The translations under genes and the position numbers were made by a program. The notes under the pieces were generated by a model, which worked only from the letters and a program-made list of their open reading frames with translations, was not told the DNA's origin and ran no database searches. Shown one piece after another: positions 1 to 8,835 of a DNA stretch of 64,000 nucleotides (the stretch's first letter is position 1; each line of letters begins with the position of its first letter). This DNA comes from Brevundimonas aveniformis DSM 17977 (GTDB lineage: Bacteria; Pseudomonadota; Alphaproteobacteria; Caulobacterales; Caulobacteraceae). Where the stretch lies: positions 248,001-312,000 of the forward strand of contig NZ_AUAO01000001.1 of NCBI RefSeq assembly GCF_000428765.1. The letters run 5' to 3'.

Positions 1-1281
1 TTCGCGCTCGACCTGATCATGGAGGACGGTGCCTGTCGTGGCGTCACCGCCTGGAAGCTGGATGACGGTACCATCCACCGCTTCCGCGCCAAGCTCGTCA
101 TCCTGGCGACTGGCGGCTATGGCCGCGCCTATTTCTCAGCCACCAGCGCCCACACCTGTACCGGTGATGGGAATGCCATGGTGCTGCGCGCCGGCCTGGC
201 CTTGCAGGACATGGAGTTCGTCCAGTTCCACCCGACCGGCATCTATGGCGTCGGCACCCTGATCACCGAGGGTGCCCGCGGTGAAGGCGGCTATCTGACC
301 AACTCCGAAGGCGAGCGGTTCATGGAACGCTACGCCCCGTCGGTGAAGGACCTGGCCCCGCGCGACATGGTTTCGCGCGCCATGACGGTGGAGATCCGCG
401 AGGGTCGCGGCGTCGGCCCGAACAAGGACCACATCTTCCTGCACCTGGACCATCTGGATCCGAAGATCCTGCACGAGCGCCTGCCCGGCATCTCCGAAAG
501 CGCCAAGATCTTCGCCGGGGTCGACCTGACCAAGGCACCGATTCCGGTGTTGCCGACCGTCCACTACAACATGGGCGGCATCCCCACGAACTACCACGGC
601 GAGGTTCTGACCCGTGACGGCGACAACTCGTCCAAGGTGGTGCCGGGCCTGATGGCCGTGGGCGAAGCGGCCTGTGTGTCGGTGCACGGGGCCAATCGCC
701 TCGGATCGAACTCGCTGATCGATCTGGTGGTGTTCGGCCGGGCCGCAGGCCTGCGCGCCGCCGACGTGGTTGAGCGCGGCGCCATCCCGGAGGTGGCCCC
801 GGCCTCGACCGAAGGGCATCTGGATCGCCTGGATCGCCTGCGCCACGCCAATGGCTCGACCCCCACGGCCGAGCTGCGCCTGCGGATGCAGAAGGCCATG
901 CAAAAGGACGCCGCTGTCTATCGGACCGGCGAGACTTTGAGAGAAGGCATCCAGGCCGTGCGCGCTGTGCGCGCCGCCTCGGACGACATCAAGACGACCG
1001 ACCGGACGATGATCTGGAACACCGATCTGGTCGAGACGCTGGAATATATGAACCTGATCGATCAGGCCTTGGTCACCATCGAAGGTGCCGAAAACCGCAA
1101 GGAGAGCCGCGGCGCTCACGCCCGCGAGGACTTCCCCGATCGCGACGACAAGAACTGGATGAAGCACACGCTGGCCTGGTGCGACGACAAGGGCAAGGTG
1201 ACCCTCGGCGAGCGCCCGGTTCACGATTTCACCCTCACCGACGCGGTCGAGCCGTTCCCGCCGATGGCGCGGAAATACTAG
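1..1281 (+). CDS. sdhA: Succinate dehydrogenase flavoprotein subunit (5' end outside window)
   Basis: This is the C-terminal 426 residues of the FAD-binding subunit of complex II, which oxidises succinate to fumarate on the cytoplasmic face of the inner membrane. The reading frame is open from base 1, so the start lies upstream. Visible marks are ATGGYGRAY, the FHPTGIYG substrate-site stretch, the TEGARGEGG loop, [10 protein letters not shown] and the [16 protein letters not shown]/substrate segment, followed by the usual C-terminal helical domain ending in PPMARKY. No sdhB follows; the next gene is unrelated, so sdhB must lie upstream or elsewhere. Identification is secure; only the N-terminus with the GxGxxG FAD motif and the covalent-FAD histidine is missing because of the window edge. 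Confidence 0.97.
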   Translation, partial: FALDLIMEDGACRGVTAWKLDDGTIHRFRAKLVILATGGYGRAYFSATSAHTCTGDGNAMVLRAGLALQDMEFVQFHPTGIYGVGTLITEGARGEGGYLTNSEGERFMERYAPSVKDLAPRDMVSRAMTVEIREGRGVGPNKDHIFLHLDHLDPKILHERLPGISESAKIFAGVDLTKAPIPVLPTVHYNMGGIPTNYHGEVLTRDGDNSSKVVPGLMAVGEAACVSVHGANRLGSNSLIDLVVFGRAAGLRAADVVERGAIPEVAPASTEGHLDRLDRLRHANGSTPTAELRLRMQKAMQKDAAVYRTGETLREGIQAVRAVRAASDDIKTTDRTMIWNTDLVETLEYMNLIDQALVTIEGAENRKESRGAHAREDFPDRDDKNWMKHTLAWCDDKGKVTLGERPVHDFTLTDAVEPFPPMARKY

Positions 1282-1284
1282 CGA

Positions 1285-1440
1285 TCTTGTCTCCTCCCCA
1301 CCTTTGATGGGGAGGTGGTTCGGTGCGTCGCGACGGGCCGAAGGGGACTCTCTCCGCCGCACCGGCGTCCTTCGGTCGCCGGCCCCTCCACCACTTCGTG
1401 GTCCCACTCCCCACCGCTGCGCGGCAGGGAGGAGACAGAG
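1285..1440. repeat. Composite palindromic intergenic repeat (REP-like)
   Basis: The gap after sdhA holds nested inverted repeats. TGTCTCCTCCC at 1288-1298 is the reverse complement of GGGAGGAGACA at 1427-1437, and inside it CTCCCCA (1294-1300) pairs with TGGGGAG (1308-1314). Further C/G-rich arms fill the middle. The same TGTCTCCTCCC core recurs at 6680-6690. This is the look of the dispersed palindromic elements common in Caulobacterales intergenic regions (family knowledge). It could also act as the 3' end or terminator of the sdh transcript. Confidence 0.6.
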
Positions 1441-1532
1441 CTATCAGACTCCGTCAGCCCGTTTCCTCGCACCTCGGCCTTGATTTCGCCTGACAGGCGG
1501 TGTCGCCTCACGTCAGGGATGGAGACACCGAC

Positions 1533-2948
1533 ATGGCCGACACCAATTCGCTCAAACTGCCTTTTCCGCGCCGGTCGCTGGGGTTGAAGCTGCTTCTGGT
1601 CTGTGGGCTGGCGCTGTTGATGAGCATACCGGCCCTGATGGTGTTCGGCCTGCTGATGGATCGAACCAACCGCGCCGAGACGGTGGCCGCGGAGGTTGGT
1701 GGTCTGATGGGCGGACCTCAGACCTTCCTCGGACCGGTCGTCGCGGTGCCCTACAGCCTGACGCGCGCAGCTGAGGCCGGACAGCCGGCGACGACAACGC
1801 AGTCGGTCTGGATCATCTATCCTGAAACCGGAAACATGACGGTGGGCACCGAGTCCGAACTGCGCAAGCGGTCCCTGTTCCGGGTGCCGGTCTATGAGGC
1901 CGACGTCACCTATGCCGCCACCTTCAACCTGGCCGAGGCCGGAGATGAGGCCCCAGCCGGGGCGGTGCTGGACTGGTCGCGAGCGGAGCTCATCGTCGGT
2001 GCCTCCGGTGTGCGAGGCGCGCGCTCGGATCTGACCCTCGCGGTCGGCGGCGGCGAGCCGGTCGCCCTTGAGCCGGCCAATCTGTTGTCGAACATCTCCC
2101 TGGACGGGTCGGACGGCAACTATTCCAGCCCCGAGGTCCGCGGTGCCGGGGCACCGACCCTGGGCCTGTTCTCGACGCCTCTCGGTGAGGTGGATCGGGC
2201 CGCCGGCCCAGTCGAAGTGCGTGGTGAGGCCAACTTCTCCGGCGCACAGCGGCTGGCCATTCTCGCGTTCGCCCGGACAACAACGGCCGCCGTTTCCGGC
2301 GACTGGCCCCATCCGTCCTATGGCGGCGGCTTCCTGCCGACCGATCAGGGTCCGGCAGCGCAAGGCCCCGGTTTCGAGGCGGCATGGTCGATCCCCTATG
2401 TCGCGCGCGGCGTGCCGGCAGAGGGCGGCACCGACACCCTGTCGCGCCTGGGCACCAACGAACTGGCCGTCAGCTTCATCGAACCAGCCAATCCGTATCA
2501 GTCGGTCAGCCGCAGCCTGAAGTACGCGCCGATGTTCATCGGCCTGGTGTTTCTGGCCTATTTCCTGTTCGAAACGACGACCGGCAAGCGGGTCCACCCG
2601 GCGCAGTACATCCTGGTCGGCCTGGCCCAGGTGATCTTCTATATGCTGCTGCTGTCGATCGCCGAGCACACGGGCTTCGACATCGCCTTCGGCATCGCCG
2701 CGACGGCCACCGTGGCGCTGATTTCCGCCTATGCGGGCTGGACCTTCAAGAGTCGGGCGCAAGGGGTGCGCGCACTGGTGGCTTTCACCTTCCTCTATGG
2801 GCTGATTTACGTCCTGATGCGGCTGGAGGATTACGCCCTGCTCGTCGGTGCCCTGGCCAGCTTCGCCGCCATCGCCGCGGTGATGTGGTTCACCCGCAAT
2901 ATCGACTGGTACGGCGGCAAGGGGGATGGTGGCGAAGCCGCCGCCTGA
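1533..2948 (+). CDS. creD: CreD-like inner membrane protein
   Basis: A 471-residue membrane protein of the CreD (inner membrane protein, colicin/envelope-related) family. It has one N-terminal membrane segment (about residues 14-38), a large periplasmic domain of some 280 residues, and a cluster of C-terminal membrane helices from about residue 330 (MFIGLVFLAYFLFE onward), the standard CreD layout. The ATG at 1533 is chosen because GGAG lies 8 bases before it and the protein then begins MADTNSLKLP; an earlier in-frame start at 1500 would add residues without a ribosome site. In enterobacteria creD belongs to the CreBC regulon; no creBC genes are next to it here. Function in this organism is not known. 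Confidence 0.85.
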   Translation: MADTNSLKLPFPRRSLGLKLLLVCGLALLMSIPALMVFGLLMDRTNRAETVAAEVGGLMGGPQTFLGPVVAVPYSLTRAAEAGQPATTTQSVWIIYPETGNMTVGTESELRKRSLFRVPVYEADVTYAATFNLAEAGDEAPAGAVLDWSRAELIVGASGVRGARSDLTLAVGGGEPVALEPANLLSNISLDGSDGNYSSPEVRGAGAPTLGLFSTPLGEVDRAAGPVEVRGEANFSGAQRLAILAFARTTTAAVSGDWPHPSYGGGFLPTDQGPAAQGPGFEAAWSIPYVARGVPAEGGTDTLSRLGTNELAVSFIEPANPYQSVSRSLKYAPMFIGLVFLAYFLFETTTGKRVHPAQYILVGLAQVIFYMLLLSIAEHTGFDIAFGIAATATVALISAYAGWTFKSRAQGVRALVAFTFLYGLIYVLMRLEDYALLVGALASFAAIAAVMWFTRNIDWYGGKGDGGEAAA

Positions 2949-2963
2949 TTTCGCCCGGTCCCG

Positions 2964-3887
2964 CTAGCTGCGCCCGGTCAAACGGCGCAGCAGCGGGCGG
3001 CTGACCGACGCCACAACGATCAGGGGCGATAGCCCGTAGGCCAGCAGGCGGCGCGGCCAGCTATCGGCCCGCTTGACGAAATAGCGGGCCAGACCCAGCC
3101 CCTTGAACCACTCAACGAAGAGGGGTTCCACCAGGCTCGTGTGGCCCAGGTGAACGACCTCTGCCCTTGGATGGAACAGGACCGCTCCGCCCATCTTGCG
3201 CGCCCGCCAGCACAGGTCGACGTCTTCAACGTGCAGGAAGAAGTCTCCGTCAAAGCCGCGCAGAGATCGGAAATCGGCCCGGCCGACGGCGAAACAGGCC
3301 CCCGAGATGGTCGGCACCGGAAGCGGGCCTTCAGGAAGGGGCTCGCTCTCAAGGTGGATCTCGAACTTGCGCAAGGCCGGCACCATCTCCGCCAGGCGCG
3401 TAAAGCTGAGCAGCGTGGTTACCGGCGTCACCTCATAGCGGCGGGCTCCCCGCTGTTCGGTCCGATCTTCATTCAGCACCCGTGCCCCGACGATACAGGG
3501 ACTGGGCTGACCTTTGGTGGAGTCCACCAGGGCACGAACGCAGCCGGGCTCAAGGAAGGCGTCCGGGTTCAGGAATACCAGAAAGCGCCCGCGCGCGGCT
3601 GAGGCCCCCAGGTTGGCACCCTTGGCAAAGCCGATATTGCCATGCCCCTGGAGAAGACGAACACGATCATCCGTCTGGCTGATGGCGAACAGCCGCGCCT
3701 GATCCGGTTCGGACGAGCCGTTGTCGACGATGACGAAATCATCGACGTCTGGATCGGCCAGAACCCGCGCGATCGACGTGAACAAGGCCGGGCCCGTCAT
3801 ATAGACGACCATGATCACCGAGACTTCGGCAGACGGGTCCTCAAGCTCGAAATGGGGAAAGTTCCGAACTGGAACGAGCTTGTTCAC
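2964..3887 (-). CDS. Family 2 glycosyltransferase (rhamnosyltransferase type)
   Basis: A 307-residue GT-A fold glycosyltransferase, probably transferring a sugar in cell-surface polysaccharide synthesis. The nucleotide-sugar fold starts at VSVIMVVYMTG, continues with FVIVDNGSS, GNIGFAKGANLG and the NPDA metal-binding motif near residue 110, and shows the HVEDVDLCWR acceptor-side motif typical of WbbL-like rhamnosyltransferases. A C-terminal hydrophobic and basic stretch may hold it at the membrane. The start is taken as GTG at 3887 because GGGAG stands five bases upstream; longer versions would run into thrS in another frame. It lies 71 bases after thrS on the same strand. No other polysaccharide gene is close, so the sugar and acceptor are unknown. 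Confidence 0.85.
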   Translation of the reverse strand: MNKLVPVRNFPHFELEDPSAEVSVIMVVYMTGPALFTSIARVLADPDVDDFVIVDNGSSEPDQARLFAISQTDDRVRLLQGHGNIGFAKGANLGASAARGRFLVFLNPDAFLEPGCVRALVDSTKGQPSPCIVGARVLNEDRTEQRGARRYEVTPVTTLLSFTRLAEMVPALRKFEIHLESEPLPEGPLPVPTISGACFAVGRADFRSLRGFDGDFFLHVEDVDLCWRARKMGGAVLFHPRAEVVHLGHTSLVEPLFVEWFKGLGLARYFVKRADSWPRRLLAYGLSPLIVVASVSRPLLRRLTGRS

Positions 3888-3958
3888 TGTGGCTCCCGCC
3901 TCCAACACACCGGCAACGGCTGTACGCTTCGTCTCGACCCATAACACCCCCGAACCGA

Positions 3959-5881
3959 CTACCGCAGGTCGGGAGGAGTGGCTTCCATCGTCAGCGTCTG
4001 AACAGCTTCGTCGAGCGAAATCAACTCCTGGGCGTTCCCTGTGCCCAGACGACGCAGGGCGACGGTTCCGTCCTCGGCCTCCTTGCGCCCGACCACGGCA
4101 ATGATGGGGGCCTTGGCCAAGGAATGCTCTCGGATCTTGTAGTTGATCTTTTCGTTGCGGAGATCCGTCTCGACCCGAAGGCCCGCGGCGCTCAGACGCT
4201 CTGCGACCTGGCGGGCATAGTCGTCCGCGTCCGAGGTGATGGTCGCGACAACCACCTGGGTCGGGGCCAGCCACAGGGGGAACGCCCCCGCATAGTGCTC
4301 GATCAGTATACCGAGGAACCGTTCGAACGAGCCGAGGATCGCTCGGTGCAGCATGACCGGTCGGTGCTTGCCACCATCCTCGCCGACATACTCCGCGTCC
4401 AGGCGCTCGGGCAGCACATAGTCGAGCTGGATGGTGCCACAGGTCCACTGGCGACCGATGGCGTCACGAATGACGAAGTCCAGCTTGGGCGCATAGAAGG
4501 CCCCGTCGCCCTCGGTGATCACCGGCTCAACCCCGGCCTGGCGAGCCGCCGCCAGCATCTGGCCCTCAGCCTTGTCCCAGAATTCATCGGTACCGGCCCG
4601 CAGCTCAGGCCGGGTGCCCAGTGAGATATATTCCGCCTCCAGGCCCAGGTCGGCGTGGATTGACCGGCATAGTTCGATGAACCGCGCCGTTTCGCCCTCG
4701 ATCTGATCCTCGCGACAGAAGATGTGAGCGTCGTCCTGGGTGAAGGCGCGCACGCGCATCAGACCGTGCAATGAGCCGGACGGCTCATACCGATGACATG
4801 AGCCCATCTCGGCCATGCGGATCGGCAGTTCCCGATACGACCGCTGACCGACGTTGAATATCTGGACGTGGCCGGGGCAGTTCATCGGCTTGAGCGAAAG
4901 CGTCTCGCCCTCGACCGTCTCGCAAACGAACATGTTTTCGCGGTACTTGTCCCAGTGGCCGGATTTCTCCCAGAAAGACCGGTCCAGCACCTGAGGCGTC
5001 TTGACCTCAACATAGCCGGCGGCATCCAGGCGGCGGCGCATATAGGCTTCCAGCGTGCGCCACAGACGCCAGCCCTTGGGATGCCAGAAGACCATGCCGC
5101 GGCCCTCTTCCTGCATATGGAACAGGCCCATCTGCTTGCCGAGCTTGCGGTGGTCGCGCTTCTCGGCTTCCTCGATGCGTTCGAGGTAGGCGTTGAGGTC
5201 CGCCTCGCTGGCCCAGGCCGTGCCGTACATCCGCTGGAGCTGGGCATTGCGGTGATCGCCGCGCCAATAGGCTCCGGCCAGCTTGGTCAGTTTGAACGCC
5301 TTGCCGACCGACTTGGTCGAGGGGAAGTGCGGGCCCCGGCAAAGGTCAGCCCAGTCGCCCTGTTTGTAGATCGTGATCGGTTCGCCGGCCGGAAGATCAC
5401 GGATGATCTCGGCCTTGTAGGCCTCACCCACATCCTCGAAATGTTTGATGGCGACCTCGCGGTCCCAGACCTCACGCACGATGGGGGCGTCGCGATCAAC
5501 GATCTCGCGCATCTTGGCTTCGATCTTCTCGAAGTCGTCCGTCGAAAACGGCTCGTCGCGGGCGAAGTCGTAGTAGAAGCCGTCCTCGATGGCCGGGCCG
5601 ATGGTCACCTGGGTGCCGGGGAACAGCTCCTGAACGGCCTCGGCCAGGACGTGGGCGGTGTCGTGGCGGATCGTCTCCAACGCCTCGGGATCGTCACGCG
5701 TGATCAGGCGGAAGGCCCCGCCCTTTTCGATCTCGCGGTGCAGATCGCGCAACTCACCGTCCAGCTCGGCCAGCACGGCGCGTTTGGCCAGCGACGGCGC
5801 GATGGACTTGGCCACCTCAAAGGCCGTCGTGCCGTCCGGATACTGGCGGCTGTTTCCATCGGGGAAGATCAGGTCGATCAT
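3959..5881 (-). CDS. thrS: Threonyl-tRNA synthetase
   Basis: A 640-residue class II aminoacyl-tRNA synthetase charging tRNA-Thr in the cytoplasm. Domains in order are the N-terminal TGS domain ([14 protein letters not shown]), the editing domain with [11 protein letters not shown], the catalytic core with motif 2 (FRxE-like [34 protein letters not shown]) and motif 3 near [16 protein letters not shown], and the anticodon-binding domain ([11 protein letters not shown]). Catalytic zinc ligands are in the PMNCPGHV region. The start at 5881 gives the conserved MIDL opening; 11 upstream codons in frame are rejected. The length matches the family. yidD ends four bases upstream on the same strand, so the two are probably co-transcribed. 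Confidence 0.98.
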   Translation of the reverse strand: MIDLIFPDGNSRQYPDGTTAFEVAKSIAPSLAKRAVLAELDGELRDLHREIEKGGAFRLITRDDPEALETIRHDTAHVLAEAVQELFPGTQVTIGPAIEDGFYYDFARDEPFSTDDFEKIEAKMREIVDRDAPIVREVWDREVAIKHFEDVGEAYKAEIIRDLPAGEPITIYKQGDWADLCRGPHFPSTKSVGKAFKLTKLAGAYWRGDHRNAQLQRMYGTAWASEADLNAYLERIEEAEKRDHRKLGKQMGLFHMQEEGRGMVFWHPKGWRLWRTLEAYMRRRLDAAGYVEVKTPQVLDRSFWEKSGHWDKYRENMFVCETVEGETLSLKPMNCPGHVQIFNVGQRSYRELPIRMAEMGSCHRYEPSGSLHGLMRVRAFTQDDAHIFCREDQIEGETARFIELCRSIHADLGLEAEYISLGTRPELRAGTDEFWDKAEGQMLAAARQAGVEPVITEGDGAFYAPKLDFVIRDAIGRQWTCGTIQLDYVLPERLDAEYVGEDGGKHRPVMLHRAILGSFERFLGILIEHYAGAFPLWLAPTQVVVATITSDADDYARQVAERLSAAGLRVETDLRNEKINYKIREHSLAKAPIIAVVGRKEAEDGTVALRRLGTGNAQELISLDEAVQTLTMEATPPDLR

Positions 5882-5885
5882 CGTC

Positions 5886-6131
5886 TCAGTCTTTCTTGGG
5901 CGGCACCGGGTCATAGCCCGATCCGCCCCATGGTGTGCACCGGCAGACGCGGCGCAGGGTCAACCAGCCGCCGCGAACCGGCCCGTGATCAATCAGCGCC
6001 TGGGCTCCATAATCCGAACAGGTCGGCAGGAAGCGGCACTGATTTCCAATCAACGGCGAGAGCGTCAGCTTGTAGGCCCGATGGGCCCCACGGACGCTGG
6101 ATTCATAGATGCCCATGCCGGCGCGTTTCAT
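5886..6131 (-). CDS. yidD: Membrane protein insertion efficiency factor YidD
   Basis: An 81-residue protein of the YidD/haemolytic domain family, which assists YidC-dependent insertion of inner membrane proteins. The whole conserved block is present: [27 protein letters not shown], then [29 protein letters not shown], with the characteristic cysteines. An N-terminal amphipathic region precedes it. It stands four bases before thrS on the same strand. In most bacteria yidD sits in the rpmH-rnpA-yidC cluster; in many alphaproteobacteria it is separate and near thrS or an Fe-S scaffold gene, as here. Identification is firm. Confidence 0.95.
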   Translation of the reverse strand: MKRAGMGIYESSVRGAHRAYKLTLSPLIGNQCRFLPTCSDYGAQALIDHGPVRGGWLTLRRVCRCTPWGGSGYDPVPPKKD

Positions 6132-6177
6132 TTCACGAAGCAGTTCGCGGGCTTATCGCACCTGCGAAATGGTTGGA

Positions 6178-6630
6178 TCAAGCCGCGCCGGCGATCCTAG
6201 TTCGATCCAGCGCCTGGCGTGCTGCAGCCGCCGCAGCCTCGATCGGGATCATCGTCGAGGCGTGGCGCGCCGGATAGTCCCGCACCGTCTCCAGAATGGC
6301 CAGGCCGGCAAAGCGCCCGGTCGGCGCGGGACCGGCCTCTTTCAGCATGGCCTTGAGCTGATCGCGCGCCGTTTCCAGTTCCTCGATCGTCGCGCCGATC
6401 ACGCTTTCACCGACGATGGCGGCGCAGGCCTGACCCAGCGCACAGGCCCGGACGTCCTGGGCAAAGTCCGCGACCCGCCCCTGATCATCCAGAACCACAT
6501 CGACGACCACCGTCGAGCCGCACAGCTTGGCGACCCCCTCGGCCGTCCCTTGCGGCGCAGCCAACCGCCCGGCCCGCGGCATATTGGCCGCGAGCTTCAG
6601 GATCCGGTCGCTGTAGAGGGCGTCGATCAT
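6178..6630 (-). CDS. NifU/IscU-like iron-sulfur cluster scaffold
   Basis: A 150-residue protein of the NifU N-terminal/IscU superfamily, which holds nascent Fe-S clusters. Cysteines appear at residue 37 (KLCGS), residue 63 (ACALGQ) and residue 69; the classical third IscU cysteine position near the C-terminus is not obvious, so cluster ligation may differ from IscU. The start at 6630 (MIDALYSDRIL) fits relatives; an in-frame extension to 6723 runs through a palindromic repeat and is rejected. There is no clear ribosome site. yidD follows 46 bases downstream. An alanine-rich C-terminal helix ends the protein. It is probably an SUF-linked or accessory scaffold; no suf genes are here. Confidence 0.82.
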   Translation of the reverse strand: MIDALYSDRILKLAANMPRAGRLAAPQGTAEGVAKLCGSTVVVDVVLDDQGRVADFAQDVRACALGQACAAIVGESVIGATIEELETARDQLKAMLKEAGPAPTGRFAGLAILETVRDYPARHASTMIPIEAAAAAARQALDRTRIAGAA

Positions 6631-6679
6631 CGGAGGAAAGATAGCGATGGCGGGGGCGGGGTTCCAGTGGCGACCGCAA

Positions 6680-6718
6680 TGTCTCCTCCCTGTCGCCGTA
6701 GGCGGCGGGCGGGGGGGA
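6680..6718. repeat. Short copy of the palindromic intergenic repeat
   Basis: TGTCTCCTCCC at 6680-6690 repeats the core found after sdhA, followed by a small hairpin with CGCC and GGCG arms around GTAG. It fills the gap between the thioesterase and scaffold genes. It looks like a truncated copy of the element at 1285-1440. Confidence 0.5.
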
Positions 6719-6731
6719 CGCATCAGGCCTC

Positions 6732-7127
6732 CTACGCGTCCGGCAGCACGCGCGGGCGCTTGTTCTCGTCGATGGCGACGAAGGTGAACACGCCCTCGGT
6801 CACCTTCTCATAGGCTTCGCGCTCGCGCGGGCTGCGCCAGGCCTCGACGAAGACGCCCACCGAGGTCCGCCCACGCCGCACCACCTTGGCAAACAGGCTG
6901 ACGACATCGCCGACATAGACGGGATGGTGAAACACCATGGCGTCGACGGCCACGGTCACGCAGCGCCCCTGCGCCGCCTCATAGGCCGCCGACGCCGCCG
7001 CCTGGTCCATCTGCGACAGCAGCCAGCCGCCGAAGATGTCGCCATTGGGATTGGTGTCCGAGGGCATGGCGATGACGCGGATCTGGGGGGTGGTGTCGGG
7101 CGGGCCGTTGCGGTCTTCGTCAGTCAT
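6732..7127 (-). CDS. Acyl-CoA thioesterase, hotdog fold (YciA type)
   Basis: A 131-residue hotdog-fold enzyme that hydrolyses acyl-CoA to free acid and CoA in the cytoplasm. Family marks are the N-terminal MPSDTNPNGDIFGGWLLSQMD, in which the aspartate of NPNGDIFGG is catalytic in YciA-type enzymes, then VTVAVDAMVFHHPVYVGDVVSLFA and the C-terminal FTFVAIDENKRPR. Length matches the single-domain YciA group. It precedes the DMT-family gene's minus-strand end by 12 bases, reading in the same direction. The acyl chain preference cannot be read from sequence. Confidence 0.93.
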   Translation of the reverse strand: MTDEDRNGPPDTTPQIRVIAMPSDTNPNGDIFGGWLLSQMDQAAASAAYEAAQGRCVTVAVDAMVFHHPVYVGDVVSLFAKVVRRGRTSVGVFVEAWRSPREREAYEKVTEGVFTFVAIDENKRPRVLPDA

Positions 7128-7139
7128 TCGGCTGAGGCA

Positions 7140-7496
7140 TCACACCGGGCGCAGCTTGTCCAGAAAAACGAAGGCCACCGCCGCGATCATGCACAGGAAC
7201 GCCGCCGCGTGGTTCCATTTCAGCCGCTCGCCCATGACCAGCACCATGAAGGCGGCGAAGACCAGAAGCGTGATCACCTCCTGCATGATCTTGAGCTGGG
7301 CCAGGTTCAGCCCGGACGCATAGCCGATGCGGTTGGCCGGGATGACGAACCAGTATTCGAAAAAGGCGATGCCCCACGAGGCCAGGACCACCAGCCACAA
7401 GGCCTTGGCCGGGAACTTCAGATGGCCGTACCAGGCCAGGGTCATGAAGGCGTTCGAGATCGTCAGCAGGATCGCCGTCCAGACCCAGCCGTTCAT
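7140..7496 (-). CDS. DMT-superfamily DUF486 membrane protein
   Basis: A 118-residue protein with four predicted membrane helices covering nearly its whole length, matching the DUF486 branch of the drug/metabolite transporter superfamily. Recognisable stretches are NAFMTLAWYGHLKF at the N-terminus, FEYWFVIPANRIGY in the middle, and the LAQLKIMQEVITL segment. Its ATG overlaps the end of rmuC by four bases (ATGA), so it is translationally coupled to rmuC. The transported substrate, if any, is unknown. Such small proteins usually act as dimers. Confidence 0.85.
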   Translation of the reverse strand: MNGWVWTAILLTISNAFMTLAWYGHLKFPAKALWLVVLASWGIAFFEYWFVIPANRIGYASGLNLAQLKIMQEVITLLVFAAFMVLVMGERLKWNHAAAFLCMIAAVAFVFLDKLRPV

Positions 7497-8767
7497 TCGG
7501 CGGCTTCCTTGTCACGCGCCTGTTCCACCAGCTCCGGTCGGCTGAGCGCGCGCGGCGCGGCCTCGACGGGGGCGATCTCGGGGATGTCCTTGCCCTCGTG
7601 ATCAACGGCCAGGTCCTCGAAGCGGCGGGCCTGGACCATGACCTGGCTCTCCAGCGAGCCGACGAACTGGTTGTACCGACCGACGGCGGCGTCGAGCGCC
7701 TTGCCGACCGAGGCGGCGTGGCCGCCCATAACCGACAGGCGCTTGTAGAGCTCCTTGCCGAGCGCCGCGATCTTGGCCGCATTGGCCCCCTGCTCCTCCG
7801 CCCGCCAGCCGTAGGCGACGGCCTTGCACAGGGCGAACAAGGTGGTCGGGGTGACGATAAGGACGCGCTTGTCCATCGCCTCGGTCATCAGGTCGGGCTG
7901 GCGCTCCAGGGCGGCGGCCAGGAAACCGTCGCCGGGCACGAACATGGCCACGAAGTCAGGCGACCCCTCGTCCTTGAACTGGTCCCAATAGGCCTTGGCC
8001 GACAGGCCCTGCATATGCGCCTTCAGGCTCTGGCCGTGGCGGATCAGGGCCTGTTCGCGCGCCTGTTCGTCCGCCGTCTCCTGCGCCTCGAGAAAGGCGT
8101 TCAGCGAGACCTTGGCGTCGATGGCGAAGACGCCGCCGCCGGGCATCCGCACCTTGACGTCGGGGCGGCGGCGGCCCTCGTCGGTTTCGACGGTGAACTG
8201 CTCCTCGAAATCGAAGCGATTGTTCAGACCCGCGGCTTCCAACACGTTGCGAAGGGTCTGTTCGCCCCAGCGACCCTGGACACCGGCCCCGCGCCGGAGT
8301 GCCGCCGACAGTTTGCGGGCCTCGCCCTGGGTGGCCACCGAGGCCTCCATCAGGGCGGTGATCTGGGCCTTCAGCCCGCCGGTTTCTTCGGCCCGCGATT
8401 TTTCCAACGCCTGAACCTGGGCCTCGAACTTGGTCAGGGTGTCGGCCACGGGCTTGAGCTGGGCCTCCAGCCGGGCGTGGGACAGCTGATCGCGCGAGGC
8501 GAAACGCTCATCGGCCTGTTTCAGCAGGGCCTCAGCCACCTGTTGCGCGGACTGCGCGGCCTGGGCGCGGACCAGCTCGGCGTTGGTGGCGGCCGCGTCC
8601 TCCATGACCTCGGCCCGGGCCAGCGCCCGGCCGTGCTCCTCGCTCAGCGACCAGGCCCGCGCCTCCGCCGCCGACGCCCGCCGACGCTCCAGCACCGCCC
8701 ACACCAGCGCCAGCACCGAAAACGCCCCCGCCGCCATCGCGGCGATCATCCATGCCTGTTCGTCCAT
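7493..8767 (-). CDS. rmuC: DNA recombination protein RmuC
   Basis: A 424-residue RmuC-family protein. It has an N-terminal membrane anchor (residues 8-26), a long coiled coil to about residue 160, and then the restriction-endonuclease-like core with GRWGEQTLRNVLEAAGL and RPDVKVRMPGGGVFAIDAKVSLNAF, where the D and DAK residues form the PD-(D/E)XK-type site. In E. coli RmuC limits inversions at short inverted repeats. The C-terminal tail is Ala/Glu-rich. It is the first gene of a two-gene unit with the DUF486 protein. A 68-base gap with a hairpin separates it from dipZ. Confidence 0.95.
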   Translation of the reverse strand: MDEQAWMIAAMAAGAFSVLALVWAVLERRRASAAEARAWSLSEEHGRALARAEVMEDAAATNAELVRAQAAQSAQQVAEALLKQADERFASRDQLSHARLEAQLKPVADTLTKFEAQVQALEKSRAEETGGLKAQITALMEASVATQGEARKLSAALRRGAGVQGRWGEQTLRNVLEAAGLNNRFDFEEQFTVETDEGRRRPDVKVRMPGGGVFAIDAKVSLNAFLEAQETADEQAREQALIRHGQSLKAHMQGLSAKAYWDQFKDEGSPDFVAMFVPGDGFLAAALERQPDLMTEAMDKRVLIVTPTTLFALCKAVAYGWRAEEQGANAAKIAALGKELYKRLSVMGGHAASVGKALDAAVGRYNQFVGSLESQVMVQARRFEDLAVDHEGKDIPEIAPVEAAPRALSRPELVEQARDKEAAE

Positions 8768-8787
8768 GATCCAACCCTAGTCAGAGT

Positions 8788-8815
8788 CCCGCCAGGCTCC
8801 AACCTGAATGGCGGG
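8788..8815 (-). terminator. Hairpin between dipZ and rmuC
   Basis: CCCGCCA (8788-8794) and TGGCGGG (8809-8815) can pair, with AGG/CCT inside the loop adding stability. It lies after the dipZ stop on the minus strand. There is no run of T, so it may be a stabilising 3' end or a Rho-dependent site, not a classical terminator. Confidence 0.35.
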
Positions 8816-8835
8816 TGCGCCAGAGGCGGTCGCAC

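Noticed and set aside
136..1407. Long minus-strand open frame opposite sdhA
   Set aside because: A shadow of high-GC third-position bias; the translation is rich in R, G, H and Q with no recognisable domain, and the plus strand is a clear sdhA.
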